62,191 nt of DNA, from contig JAFGBH010000007.1 in the NCBI GenBank assembly GCA_016933215.1, positions 1 through 62,191 of the forward strand. The letters are read 5' to 3'. How positions within the stretch are numbered: position 1 is the first letter of the stretch; the number at the start of each line of letters is the position of its first letter. Below are positions 8,581-16,422 of the stretch, piece by piece. Below the pieces are notes generated by a model. That model saw only the letters and a program-made list of their open reading frames with translations, did not search any database and was not told the origin of the DNA. The position numbers and the translations under genes were made by a program. The DNA comes from Deltaproteobacteria bacterium (GTDB taxonomy: Bacteria; Desulfobacterota; Syntrophia; Syntrophales; UBA2210).

Positions 8581-8648
8581 GGATACCTCCTTTCCATATA
8601 GTTTTTTCAAAGATACTACTTCCTTTGATTCACCGTCATCAAATACCC

Positions 8649-9566
8649 TTACGTCCCGGTAAGGACAGAGAGAATCTCCTCATAAAGCGGCGTTGCAATT
8701 CCTAGTGTCTTTCCCGTTTTGACGATGTATCCGATGAAGGTATCCACCTCCATCGGATTTCCCTTTTCCCGGTCCAGCTGCAGGGAAGTCTTCGTGTCGT
8801 AGGGGAAATTATTTGTCATAGCCAGCGAAGAACTTACGATATTGCCGGGAAGATCTATCCCCTGTGCCACGGCAATGGACGCCACTTCTTTCATCATTCC
8901 TTCGAGCATCCTACGGTTTTTCTCATCTTCCATGATTGCCCCGAGCGGCAGTTGGAGAACCGCGGAGAGCCCTGCCACCGGACCGATAAAAATATACTTG
9001 GTCCATACGTCAACGGCGATATTCTCTGAGAGGGAGGCGTTGATGCCGGCATTCACGAGAAGGTCCTCGATATCTTGATAGACCTCGGAAGAGTTATTTT
9101 CGGGGCCGAAGAGGAGCTTGCATGATCCTCCCGTCTGCTCAATAACGCCCGGTTTTTCTATATGAGAGCTGATGTAGACGCAGCCGTTCATAACAATCCC
9201 CTTCTTTAAGACGTTTCGTATCCTCTCGGCATTGTCCACACCGTTCAAGAGGGGAATGACGATACTGTCTGCGTGAATGTTGGGACCGATCAGGCGGACG
9301 GCATCTTCGAGGCCGTAGCCCTTGACACAGAAGAGCACCAGGTCGAGGGGCCCTAGTTCTTCCGGGTTATCCGTTGCCGCGTCGGGTGCCGATGTAAACC
9401 TTTCCGTTGGAGTTATAAGGGTCAAACCCTCCTTCCTTATTGCTTTTAAATGTTCGCCTCTGGCTATGAAGAAAATCTGATGTTCGTCAGAGGAGGCGTA
9501 TGACGAGGCCAATTTTCCTCCATAGTAACCTCCAACCCCTCCAACTCCCATAACTGCAATTTTCAT
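8649..9566 (-). CDS. panE: 2-dehydropantoate 2-reductase (ketopantoate reductase)
   Basis: NADPH-dependent reductase making pantoate for pantothenate and coenzyme A. The Rossmann motif GVGGVGGYYGG is at residues 7-17. PLLNGV (Asn108) and DVWTKYIF (Lys190, the catalytic Lys position) are in place, as is a C-terminal LDREKGNPMEVD helix that binds substrate. Length 305 aa is standard. It starts 2 bp after the preceding membrane-protein gene, so it is translated from the same message. Some family members act on other 2-oxoacids, so pantoate synthesis is likely but unproven. Confidence 0.9.
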   Translation of the reverse strand: MKIAVMGVGGVGGYYGGKLASSYASSDEHQIFFIARGEHLKAIRKEGLTLITPTERFTSAPDAATDNPEELGPLDLVLFCVKGYGLEDAVRLIGPNIHADSIVIPLLNGVDNAERIRNVLKKGIVMNGCVYISSHIEKPGVIEQTGGSCKLLFGPENNSSEVYQDIEDLLVNAGINASLSENIAVDVWTKYIFIGPVAGLSAVLQLPLGAIMEDEKNRRMLEGMMKEVASIAVAQGIDLPGNIVSSSLAMTNNFPYDTKTSLQLDREKGNPMEVDTFIGYIVKTGKTLGIATPLYEEILSVLTGT

Positions 9567-9568
9567 TA

Positions 9569-10255
9569 TTATTCCTTTCCTTTCTTATTATATAAACTCC
9601 CGAAAATATTTACTATCAGCTCATAAACCGGTTTCAAATGTCTGGCCACTTCACCTTCCTGTGGAATCATGAATATGAACCCTTTTCTCTGATCCGGCAG
9701 GATTGCAACGTGTCGTATGTTACCAGGATCGGGGGTGGTTCCTATAAACTCCATTAAACGGCGGTACATGTTCATCTGTTCATAATAGAGATAATACTCA
9801 TATTGTCCCCATCGAACTTCTTCCCTGTAAAGGCGAGGGGCATTTGTAATTTTCGGTCCGCGAAAACCGGCGTATTCCTTTTCAATCAGATGACCTTCAC
9901 CGGGTGGTGAGCATCGCATATATAATGAGATAAATAATCTGTCATTTCCCATAAGGAGCCGTGATATCGGCATATAGAGAGGGGCATGTCTCGGGAGCAG
10001 GGTGATGGTGGCGTCTATTTCACTGACAACGTCTTTTTCTTCGAAGCGGAAGTTGGCGTGATGACCGACGAAACCGCCGATATTGGTGAATGTCTGGTCA
10101 TCTGGTTTGAATATCTCCGCGAGATCCTGAAACGCAGATATGTATATTTTATTATTATTTTTTCTACCCCTGGAATAGCCGAGCGCAATAAAGGCACTTA
10201 ACGCAATAACAAGTAAGAGAAGGGGAAAACCTGTTACGTATGAATAAACAGCCAT
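9569..10255 (-). CDS. Membrane-anchored protein of unknown function, paralog 1
   Basis: 228 aa, not recognised. One N-terminal transmembrane segment (about 8-27) is followed by a basic stop-transfer (SRGRKNNNK) and a soluble domain, so it is probably cytosol-facing. It shares with the upstream neighbour (10290-10955) the strings KPDDQTFTNIGG, DATITLLPR, KITNA, GFIFMIP and LKPVY, clearly by tandem duplication. Between them the conserved core spans nearly the whole soluble part. It is 34 bp after its paralog and 2 bp before panE, in the run headed by the ArsA-like ATPase. The conserved DATITLLPR and HLIE segments may mark a beta-rich fold; no catalytic motif is evident. Confidence 0.85.
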   Translation of the reverse strand: MAVYSYVTGFPLLLLVIALSAFIALGYSRGRKNNNKIYISAFQDLAEIFKPDDQTFTNIGGFVGHHANFRFEEKDVVSEIDATITLLPRHAPLYMPISRLLMGNDRLFISLYMRCSPPGEGHLIEKEYAGFRGPKITNAPRLYREEVRWGQYEYYLYYEQMNMYRRLMEFIGTTPDPGNIRHVAILPDQRKGFIFMIPQEGEVARHLKPVYELIVNIFGSLYNKKGKE

Positions 10256-10289
10256 CGTGTTACCCTGGATGGATCTGTATGTCTCTTTT

Positions 10290-10955
10290 TCAACTATTTA
10301 TCAGCCTCGGTATATAATCATAGACCGGTTTGAGATATCGGGCGACCTCATCCTTTCTTGGAATCATAAAGATAAAACCGCTCTTCTGTTCGGGTACGAG
10401 CGCGATATGCCGTATGGTACCAGGCTCGGGATGTGTCTCTATAAACTTCATTATTTTGTCCCGCATCGCTGTGCTTCCATAATAGCAGTGAAAGTCCATA
10501 TCGCCCCACGTTATGTCTTCCCTGTTCAGCCTGTCTGCGTTCGTAATTTTAGATTTTCTGAATCCGTCGTAGCGATGTTCTATCAGATGAACCTCTTCCG
10601 GGAGAGGATGTTTCATATGCAATGTTATAAATAACCGGTCGTATCGCCGTATAAGTTTTGATATGGGTAAATAGAGCCACGACTGCCTCGGTAGCAGTGT
10701 GATCGTGGCATCGACTCGGGATATGGGGAACCCTTTCTTTTTTATATGGAGATTGGCGTGATACCCGATAGCCCCTCCTATGTTGGTAAAGGTCTGGTCG
10801 TCCGGTTTCACTACCTTCAAGAGATCGTCAAAGGCGGAGAGGAAAATCTTTCGGTTGTATCTTCGTCCCCGGAAGTATCCCCATGTGAGGAGGAATGAGA
10901 ATGCGACAAATAAAAAGAAAACGGGCTGCGTTATAAGATGTTCGTATTTAAGCAT
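10290..10955 (-). CDS. Membrane-anchored protein of unknown function, paralog 2
   Basis: 221 aa, not recognised. It has the same plan as its downstream paralog: an N-terminal transmembrane helix (about 10-27), a basic patch (FRGRRYNRK), then a soluble domain with KPDDQTFTNIGGAIGYHAN, DATITLLPR, KITNADRLNRED, PGTIRHIALVPEQ and GFIFMIP. The identical blocks are spread over the whole soluble region, so both copies are under constraint. The gene starts 12 bp after the ArsA-like ATPase stop, which suggests a functional tie to that ATPase. There is no signal peptide cleavage motif and there are no cysteine pairs. Confidence 0.85.
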   Translation of the reverse strand: MLKYEHLITQPVFFLFVAFSFLLTWGYFRGRRYNRKIFLSAFDDLLKVVKPDDQTFTNIGGAIGYHANLHIKKKGFPISRVDATITLLPRQSWLYLPISKLIRRYDRLFITLHMKHPLPEEVHLIEHRYDGFRKSKITNADRLNREDITWGDMDFHCYYGSTAMRDKIMKFIETHPEPGTIRHIALVPEQKSGFIFMIPRKDEVARYLKPVYDYIPRLINS

Positions 10956-10967
10956 TGACCTTTTCTG

Positions 10968-11894
10968 TTATAAGAATGCCGAGGCGATATCTTCGTCTAT
11001 ATCGTATAACTTGTTTTCCTTGCCGTCAAGAAGTACCTTTGACAGAGCAATCCTTTTTATGGGGATATCCCGGGCCATTGTTCCCATCCTTTCATCGACA
11101 TAGTCCGACATTCTCTCGTTGTCCCCGGTGACTTTGTTGTTAATAAACAAGCGAAGGGGGAGATTCAGGTCATGAAGACCTTCTATAAGCCGTCCCGATT
11201 CTCTCAGTGAGAGGATGTCCGGATTATAGACCAGTACGACGGCAGAATCTTTCCCCTGTAATATCGCGTTGAGTGACTGGTAGTTGTCATTCAGCCTCTT
11301 GAGCCTCTTCAGCACATCGTCATCTTCTTCACTGTAATCGAGTATGGTTTCTTTATCATCGAGGGTTCCCCGTATGCGATGTATGGTGTGCCGTTTTTCC
11401 AAGATCGTCCGCCGTATCTGGATGAGCCTGTCGATCCAGGTGATGGTAATACTCGGGAGTGCCAGAAATCGCAGTGTCAGTCCCGTGGGAGGGGTGTCGA
11501 ATATTATGAAGTCAAAATCCTTTTCTTCCCGTATTGTTTTTTCGATGCTGGTGAGTAGTGCATATTCTTCGATACCTGGTGAGTACTTCAAAACGGAGAA
11601 GTAATTATCGAGATTCAGCGTCTGAAGGTATCGGTACGTATCGGTGAGAACACTGATTTCCCTCTTAAGATATTCCTTCGAGAGCTTTCGCAGGTCTATC
11701 TCTTTGAGAAAGAGGCTTTCGGCGTATGGTATCTTTTTATCCCCGATGGTGACACCAAATATATCTCCCAGGTTGTGTGCCGGATCGAGAGAAACAATCA
11801 GCACCCGCTTTTTCTGAGAGAGCTGCCAGGCCGCCGCTGCCGCCATTGTCGATTTTCCGACGCCCCCCTTTCCGGTGAAAAAAAGAATCTTCAT
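10968..11894 (-). CDS. ArsA/Get3-family ATPase
   Basis: 308-aa single-domain P-loop ATPase of the SIMIBI class. Residues 7-16 (TGKGGVGKST) are the deviant Walker A with signature Lys, LDPAHNLGD (36-44) is switch I, and FDTPPTGLTLRFL (about residue 129 on) is switch II. It contains no cysteine at all, so neither the arsenite site of ArsA nor the zinc CxxC of Get3 is present; arsenite pumping and a Get3-style zinc dimer are unlikely. Its ATG directly follows the stop of the small upstream gene (TAAATG), and the two membrane-anchored paralogs follow at 12 and 34 bp. It may drive their assembly or targeting (inference). Confidence 0.9.
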   Translation of the reverse strand: MKILFFTGKGGVGKSTMAAAAAWQLSQKKRVLIVSLDPAHNLGDIFGVTIGDKKIPYAESLFLKEIDLRKLSKEYLKREISVLTDTYRYLQTLNLDNYFSVLKYSPGIEEYALLTSIEKTIREEKDFDFIIFDTPPTGLTLRFLALPSITITWIDRLIQIRRTILEKRHTIHRIRGTLDDKETILDYSEEDDDVLKRLKRLNDNYQSLNAILQGKDSAVVLVYNPDILSLRESGRLIEGLHDLNLPLRLFINNKVTGDNERMSDYVDERMGTMARDIPIKRIALSKVLLDGKENKLYDIDEDIASAFL

Positions 11895-12176
11895 TTAGTC
11901 AATACCTATGGTGCCGCACATTTCGGCGAACATGTCACTGCTGTCTTTTGCCCTCTTGTTCAGAATTCTGAGCTCTTTCTCCATAAAAGGCAAAAGTTCC
12001 ACGGCAAGAAATGTGGGGGGTGAGGGAAATCCCACAAAAGAGCCGAGGAGCAGCAGGGCAAAGATATTTTCCAGTTCTTCCACCTCAAAGACAGTCAGTG
12101 CCACGGCATTATTACGATGTACCGCGGCGACCCCTTTGAATAACTGTCTGAAAAAATCAGGAATTAAAAATTTCAT
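11895..12176 (-). CDS. Small protein of unknown function upstream of ArsA-like ATPase
   Basis: 93 aa from the ATG at 12176 (MKFLIPDFFRQLFKGV). The frame stays open upstream to a GTG at 12218, but that codon lies inside a strong inverted repeat, so I prefer the ATG although its ribosome site is weak. The stop codon TAA touches the ATPase ATG, a layout for coupled translation. The middle (VEELENIFALLLLGSFVGFP) is hydrophobic and could form one membrane or buried helix; the C-terminal half is helical (LLPFMEKELRILNKRAKDS). I do not recognise a family. The position suggests a partner or regulator of the ATPase. Confidence 0.65.
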   Translation of the reverse strand: MKFLIPDFFRQLFKGVAAVHRNNAVALTVFEVEELENIFALLLLGSFVGFPSPPTFLAVELLPFMEKELRILNKRAKDSSDMFAEMCGTIGID

Positions 12177-12208
12177 GTAGGTGGATTGCACGTACTGCCA
12201 ATGGTTAG

Positions 12209-12242
12209 ACCGGTGCACGACCCCTGAGGGCCGTACACCGGT
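12209..12242. repeat. Inverted repeat between cstA and the ArsA-like operon
   Basis: ACCGGTGCACG and CGTACACCGGT pair over 11 bp with one G-T type wobble around a 12-nt loop. No T-run follows on either strand, so it is not a textbook terminator. It could be an operator or an RNA element separating the two transcription units. Confidence 0.65.
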
Positions 12243-12264
12243 GAAACAGATTAACCTCTGTGAG

Positions 12265-13998
12265 TTATTTTTCTACTTTATACGCCTTTGTCCTGATAAA
12301 GTCCGCGATAAAGACGAAATTCAGGATCAGCATAATGACCAGTATTACCATAACCGTCCATCCGCGGCCCGGTTTGGCAGCAATTGCTCCCGGCTGGACC
12401 ACTGCGATGAACCAGACAAGTGCAGCGGTTACGGTAATCCAGAGGAGCCAGGCTGGGATGACGGCCGCATTAACAAAGGAGGATTTCAGCTTCTTGGCGA
12501 CAAAGGCGGCACCCGTCATAAGCGCTATCGATGCGATCAACTGATTTGCAGCTCCGAAGGATCCCCAGATGATGAGCCAGTTTCCTGAGGCCGCGAGCCA
12601 GATCCCTATCGCCGCAGGGATGATAGAGGCGACCCAGCGGTTGGTCAGAATATTATACAACCCTTCCGCCTTTTCCTTGAAGGGAAGCGCCATCTCGGAG
12701 AGACAGTAACGGGCCAGGCGGTTCGTGGTGTCAAGGGTAGTCATGGCAAAGGAGGCAACCCACATGCCGGCGATAACCTTGACGAATTTAGTGGGGATAA
12801 AACCGAGCCACGTAGTCCCCACCATATCCGTATAAGATTGTACAAAAAGGTTTGCCGCTGAAAGTTTTACCGATGCCGATGTCTTGGTAAACATGGCGCC
12901 CCAATTGCCCGGGTTCAATGTTTCGGTGGTGACTCCTGCAGTTTGGAGGGCCGTATAACCGAACCCGGCAATGGAAACGACAACGATGGTGGAGAGAAAG
13001 CCCTCCGTAAACATGGCGCCATACCCGATGAAAAGGCCGCTGCTCTCCTTGTCCAGCTGCTTTGATGTGGTTCCCGAGGCGACGAGGGAATGGAATCCAG
13101 AGAGGGACCCGCAGGCGATGACAAGGGGGATTGCCGGCCAGAAGGGGGTCGGTTTGCCGCCCAGAAGTACGGGAGAGAAGGTCGAAAATGCGGGGACTTC
13201 AAATCCCCTGAAGGCGAAAATGGCGGCGATAAATCCCAGGATCAATCCCGCATAGAGGAGCCAGGAATTAAGGTAGTCTCTCGGCTGCAAAAGGACATTA
13301 ACGGGAATGGCAGCAGCGATAATGATGTAGAAGAAGAATACCCACATCCAGGTCATATAGGTCATCGTTACCGGGAATTGAACTCCCAACCAGATAGCGC
13401 CCGCGAGCATGATAATACCGATGATAGTTGCCACACCGAAATTCAACTTCACTCGGTACAGAAGAACACCCAGAATCAGAGCGGCCACGATCTTGAATAT
13501 ATAGGAAGATGCAATGGCGCCACCGTCTGTTCCGACAAACATTTTTCCCACAATGGCGGCGAAGGCCGCTACGACGAGGATGAGGAGGAAGAAAACGATC
13601 CAGTAGAAGGCGTATCCGGTTCTCTTTCCCATGAGGTCGGTGGCGACGAACTGAACCGACTTTCCATCGTAACGCACCGAAGCCATGAGCGAAAGATAGT
13701 CATGGACAGCCCCGATGAAGATGTTGCCGAACCAGACCCAGAGGAGAGCGGGTGCCCATCCCCAGCATATTGCCAGGGCGGGACCTATAATGGGTGCGGC
13801 ACCGGCAATCGAGGCGAAATGGTGTCCAAAAAGGACCTCTTTCCTCGCCGAGATGTAGTCGACCCCGTCATAGAGACGCTGTGACGGGGCCTCGTTGTTA
13901 TCTGAGGCCATCACCACGTCCCGTTCCAACTTCTTGCCGTAGGTAAAGTAAAGTATCAGGTAGATCAGAAAACCGATAACGATGATTAAAGTTGTCAT
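12265..13998 (-). CDS. cstA: CstA-family carbon starvation protein (peptide/pyruvate transporter)
   Basis: 577-aa polytopic inner-membrane protein. Family blocks: an early GVDYISARKEVLFGHHFASIAGAAP (shortened here to DYISARKEVLFGHHFA), then GPALAICWGWAPALLWV, FIGAVHDY, ACGSLSGFHSLVASGTTSKQ and ASFAMTTLDTTNRL. About 15 transmembrane segments can be seen. It is the short CstA type lacking the long C-terminal domain of E. coli CstA. The start is preceded by AAAAGGAGG. E. coli members import peptides or pyruvate on nutrient limitation; here, next to a 2-oxoacid:ferredoxin oxidoreductase operon read the other way, pyruvate uptake would make sense (inference). Confidence 0.92.
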   Translation of the reverse strand: MTTLIIVIGFLIYLILYFTYGKKLERDVVMASDNNEAPSQRLYDGVDYISARKEVLFGHHFASIAGAAPIIGPALAICWGWAPALLWVWFGNIFIGAVHDYLSLMASVRYDGKSVQFVATDLMGKRTGYAFYWIVFFLLILVVAAFAAIVGKMFVGTDGGAIASSYIFKIVAALILGVLLYRVKLNFGVATIIGIIMLAGAIWLGVQFPVTMTYMTWMWVFFFYIIIAAAIPVNVLLQPRDYLNSWLLYAGLILGFIAAIFAFRGFEVPAFSTFSPVLLGGKPTPFWPAIPLVIACGSLSGFHSLVASGTTSKQLDKESSGLFIGYGAMFTEGFLSTIVVVSIAGFGYTALQTAGVTTETLNPGNWGAMFTKTSASVKLSAANLFVQSYTDMVGTTWLGFIPTKFVKVIAGMWVASFAMTTLDTTNRLARYCLSEMALPFKEKAEGLYNILTNRWVASIIPAAIGIWLAASGNWLIIWGSFGAANQLIASIALMTGAAFVAKKLKSSFVNAAVIPAWLLWITVTAALVWFIAVVQPGAIAAKPGRGWTVMVILVIMLILNFVFIADFIRTKAYKVEK

Positions 13999-14162
13999 TC
14001 CTTACCTCCTTTTATTAGTTAGATTTGATAAAGCACTTATCGAATATTACATTACAAAATCTTGGCAAATTAGAACTGAGAGAAAAAGAAAAACCGGTGA
14101 TGCTCTGTAAAGGAGGCCAAAGAAACCACAATAGAAGATCACTGGCCCTCTTTGAATGAACA

Positions 14163-14885
14163 TTAATGTTGCCTCCAATGGTGAAACCAGAATACATCAG
14201 GGCTTTTTTTACGAACCCACATTTGTACCCAGCCACCCGGGTGAACCTTAACCGTCATTCCGGATATTTTTATTGTACCGAGTGCCTGACACTGGCCCAG
14301 GTTCTCACAATTGCCCCCATATTTGATTTCCGCTTCCCATTCATGAAGCGATGCCATTACTAACCCTGGAAAATATATCTTTAAGAAAGGTTCTCCACCG
14401 GTATACCAGTAAGCACCACCCTTTCCGGTTGGTATGTCAACTTCAGCATCTCCGCTTCTTATAATTTTTTCAGCGTGTGTATCGACGGCAACGCAGCCAG
14501 CTGTTGTATTTGGAAAATGACGGTTACTTTTATCAGCCAATCCGTCACTGTCACAGGTACAGTAAGAATAATCATGTGTTTCCAGGAAATAGGGGGATAT
14601 CGGTGGAAACAATGCCAAAATATCTTCGTATACTATCTTTGCAACAGGGGGATCTTTTTCCGCTTCAAATGTTATCCATTCTACATCAAACCACACGGGA
14701 GCCGGTCGGATCGGAAGCGAATATATTCTGAACCATGTCGGTGGTGCAGGGGTCCAGCTTATGGACATATTGTTGCCCATCGGTTTCATTTTGGCAGAAG
14801 ACGAAAATGGGAGGCAAAAAATTACAACAATGAGAAGAGGGATGATAACCAAACAAAGGCGTGATGTTTTCGTATAAAAATTCAC
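14163..14885 (-). CDS. Secreted protein of unknown function
   Basis: 240 aa beginning at GTG 14885 after AGGG. The N-terminus is a clear Sec signal (hydrophobic LCLVIIPLLIVVIFCLPF, then SSSA, cleavage near residue 31). The mature part has several Cys (YCTCDSDG, TTAGCVAV, GGNCENLGQCQALG), suggesting disulfides and so an exported location. Many Trp and Tyr and a C-terminal beta pattern (GTIKISGMTVKVHPGGWVQ) are visible. No family recognised. It lies 164 bp upstream of cstA in the same direction, so it may have its own message. Confidence 0.75.
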   Translation of the reverse strand: MNFYTKTSRLCLVIIPLLIVVIFCLPFSSSAKMKPMGNNMSISWTPAPPTWFRIYSLPIRPAPVWFDVEWITFEAEKDPPVAKIVYEDILALFPPISPYFLETHDYSYCTCDSDGLADKSNRHFPNTTAGCVAVDTHAEKIIRSGDAEVDIPTGKGGAYWYTGGEPFLKIYFPGLVMASLHEWEAEIKYGGNCENLGQCQALGTIKISGMTVKVHPGGWVQMWVRKKSPDVFWFHHWRQH

Positions 14886-15221
14886 GCAACCACCCTTATC
14901 GAAAGCCCCCGCTAATAACTGAAAGGAACAGGGGGCTATGCCTTTTAGACTTTATAATCATAGTATTTTTACTCTCCAATACATTGAAAGTCAAACTTTT
15001 TTTATTTCTTCCTTCCGGGAGCAATGTGGCTATAGTAAACTGTACTCATAATAATCTTGACAAAACGAGTATTATGTTTATTATTGCAAATACATTATAA
15101 ATAGTCGGAATTCTATTCTATTAACCATTTGTCTTCACGTCGTTTTTGTAATATTTCTTAGCTTTTCATCGGTACATTGATGTTTGTCATAGTGTAAAAA
15201 TCCGCTTTTTGGAGTGAAAAA
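14886..15221. other. AT-rich divergent intergenic region
   Basis: 336 bp between the divergently read secreted-protein gene and the XRE-cupin gene. The only structure I see is TTGACA at 15057-15062 flanked by an inverted repeat CATAATA (15047-15053) and TATTATG (15070-15076). A weak -10 (ATTATT, 15080-15085) follows at 17 bp. This could be the promoter and operator of the XRE-cupin operon. Confidence 0.4.
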
Positions 15222-15824
15222 ATGATGAAGAAAAAAGGTCTTGATTCGGGCGAGATTGAAGGGCTCAAAATCGGGCATAAAATCAGAGAGCTGAGACAGA
15301 AAAGACATTATACGGTGGAGGATCTCGCCACGAAAACGGACCTTCCGAAGGCCCTTTTAGCAGAGATAGAAAGTGGTGAAGTGAGTCCTCCTATCGCCAC
15401 ACTGATTAAACTGGCCAAGGCCCTGAACGTAGGTATGGCTTATTTCTTCGATGAGGTGGAGAGGGCTGTCCATATATCGGTGACGCACGCCGGTGAGAGG
15501 ATTGTGGTGAAGCGACGGCCCCACCATCACGAGGGGGAAGTAGATTATATTTACGAATCCCTTGAGATGAACAAGCCCGATAAACATATGGAGCCCTTTC
15601 TTGTGGAATTCAAGCCGATGGACAGGAGCGACATGATCTTTATGTCTCACCGTGGCGAGGAATTTCTCTATCTTCTCGAAGGGGATCTTGAGTTCAGGAC
15701 CGATGATAGAGTGGAGGTTCTTACCCCCGGTGATGCGATCTATTTTGAATCTGAAATCAATCATAGTTTTCGAGCCCTGAAAAAAAAGGCGCGTGCCGTC
15801 GTTGTCGTATGGAGCGAAATGTAA
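15222..15824 (+). CDS. XRE-family transcriptional regulator with C-terminal cupin
   Basis: 200 aa. Residues about 17-72 are a Cro/CI-type helix-turn-helix (KIRELRQKRHYTVEDLATKT, then LLAEIESGEVSPP). Residues about 120-195 form a cupin sensor (SHRGEEFLYLLEGDLEF and PGDAIYFESEINHSFRA), whose His and Glu could hold a metal or small ligand. The ATG follows GGAG. Such XRE-cupin regulators often head keto-acid:ferredoxin oxidoreductase operons in anaerobes, and the porG-like gene begins 20 bp after the stop. It probably senses a substrate or product of the oxidoreductase and controls its own operon (inference). Confidence 0.92.
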   Translation: MMKKKGLDSGEIEGLKIGHKIRELRQKRHYTVEDLATKTDLPKALLAEIESGEVSPPIATLIKLAKALNVGMAYFFDEVERAVHISVTHAGERIVVKRRPHHHEGEVDYIYESLEMNKPDKHMEPFLVEFKPMDRSDMIFMSHRGEEFLYLLEGDLEFRTDDRVEVLTPGDAIYFESEINHSFRALKKKARAVVVVWSEM

Positions 15825-15844
15825 TCATCGTGGAGTTATAGAAT

Positions 15845-16417
15845 ATGCTGGAAATACGATTCCATGGTCGTGGCGGACAGGGAACCGTCGTTGCCACTAT
15901 CTTGCTTGCCAAGGCCTTCTTCCGGGCCGGGTATCAGGTCCAAAGCTTTCCCGTATTCGGCGTGGAGCGAAGAGGAGCTCCCGTTGAGGCCTATATACGC
16001 CTGGACAGGGAAAAGATACTCACGAGAACGAATGTCTACACTCCCGATCACGTGGCGGTTCAGGATCGGACGCTTCTGCAGAATGTTGATGTGACGAAAG
16101 GTCTCAAGCCCGGGGGATGGATTCTTATCAACAGCCACGCCATTCCCGACGACGTAAGCCCCTTTCGTAATTTTCGTCTCGCCTTCGTCGATGCAAACAG
16201 TATCGCCCTCGACCACCGCCTCGGTTCGCGAACCCAACCCATTGTCAATACATCAATGATCGGCGCCTTTGCACGTATATTGGAAATGCCCCCTATTGAT
16301 TCGATAGCTGAGGCCATTACGGAAGAGATAGTCGCAGGATATGAGGCAAATATAGAAGCTGCGAGGGATGCCTATAATAAGGTGCAAACAGTGGGTATGA
16401 TACCGGAAACAGGGTAA
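15845..16417 (+). CDS. 2-oxoacid:ferredoxin oxidoreductase, gamma subunit
   Basis: 190 aa, PorG/IorB-like domain that helps bind coenzyme A in pyruvate-type ferredoxin oxidoreductases. The opening RFHGRGGQGTVVATILLA is the family hallmark, followed by FPVFGVERRGAPVEAYIRL. Length is normal for a separate gamma subunit. It is the first structural gene of a four-gene unit (gamma, flavoprotein-delta fusion, alpha, beta) with gaps of 5, -1 and 3 bp. The exact oxoacid (pyruvate, 2-oxoisovalerate, 2-oxoglutarate) cannot be decided by eye. Confidence 0.92.
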   Translation: MLEIRFHGRGGQGTVVATILLAKAFFRAGYQVQSFPVFGVERRGAPVEAYIRLDREKILTRTNVYTPDHVAVQDRTLLQNVDVTKGLKPGGWILINSHAIPDDVSPFRNFRLAFVDANSIALDHRLGSRTQPIVNTSMIGAFARILEMPPIDSIAEAITEEIVAGYEANIEAARDAYNKVQTVGMIPETG

Positions 16418-16422
16418 TAGCT

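Noticed and set aside
12209-12242. Rho-independent terminator of cstA
   Set aside because: The stem is good but no T-run follows on either strand.
13090-13884. 264-residue plus-strand open frame rich in Asp, Glu and Gly
   Set aside because: Complement of cstA membrane helices; composition is what such a complement gives.
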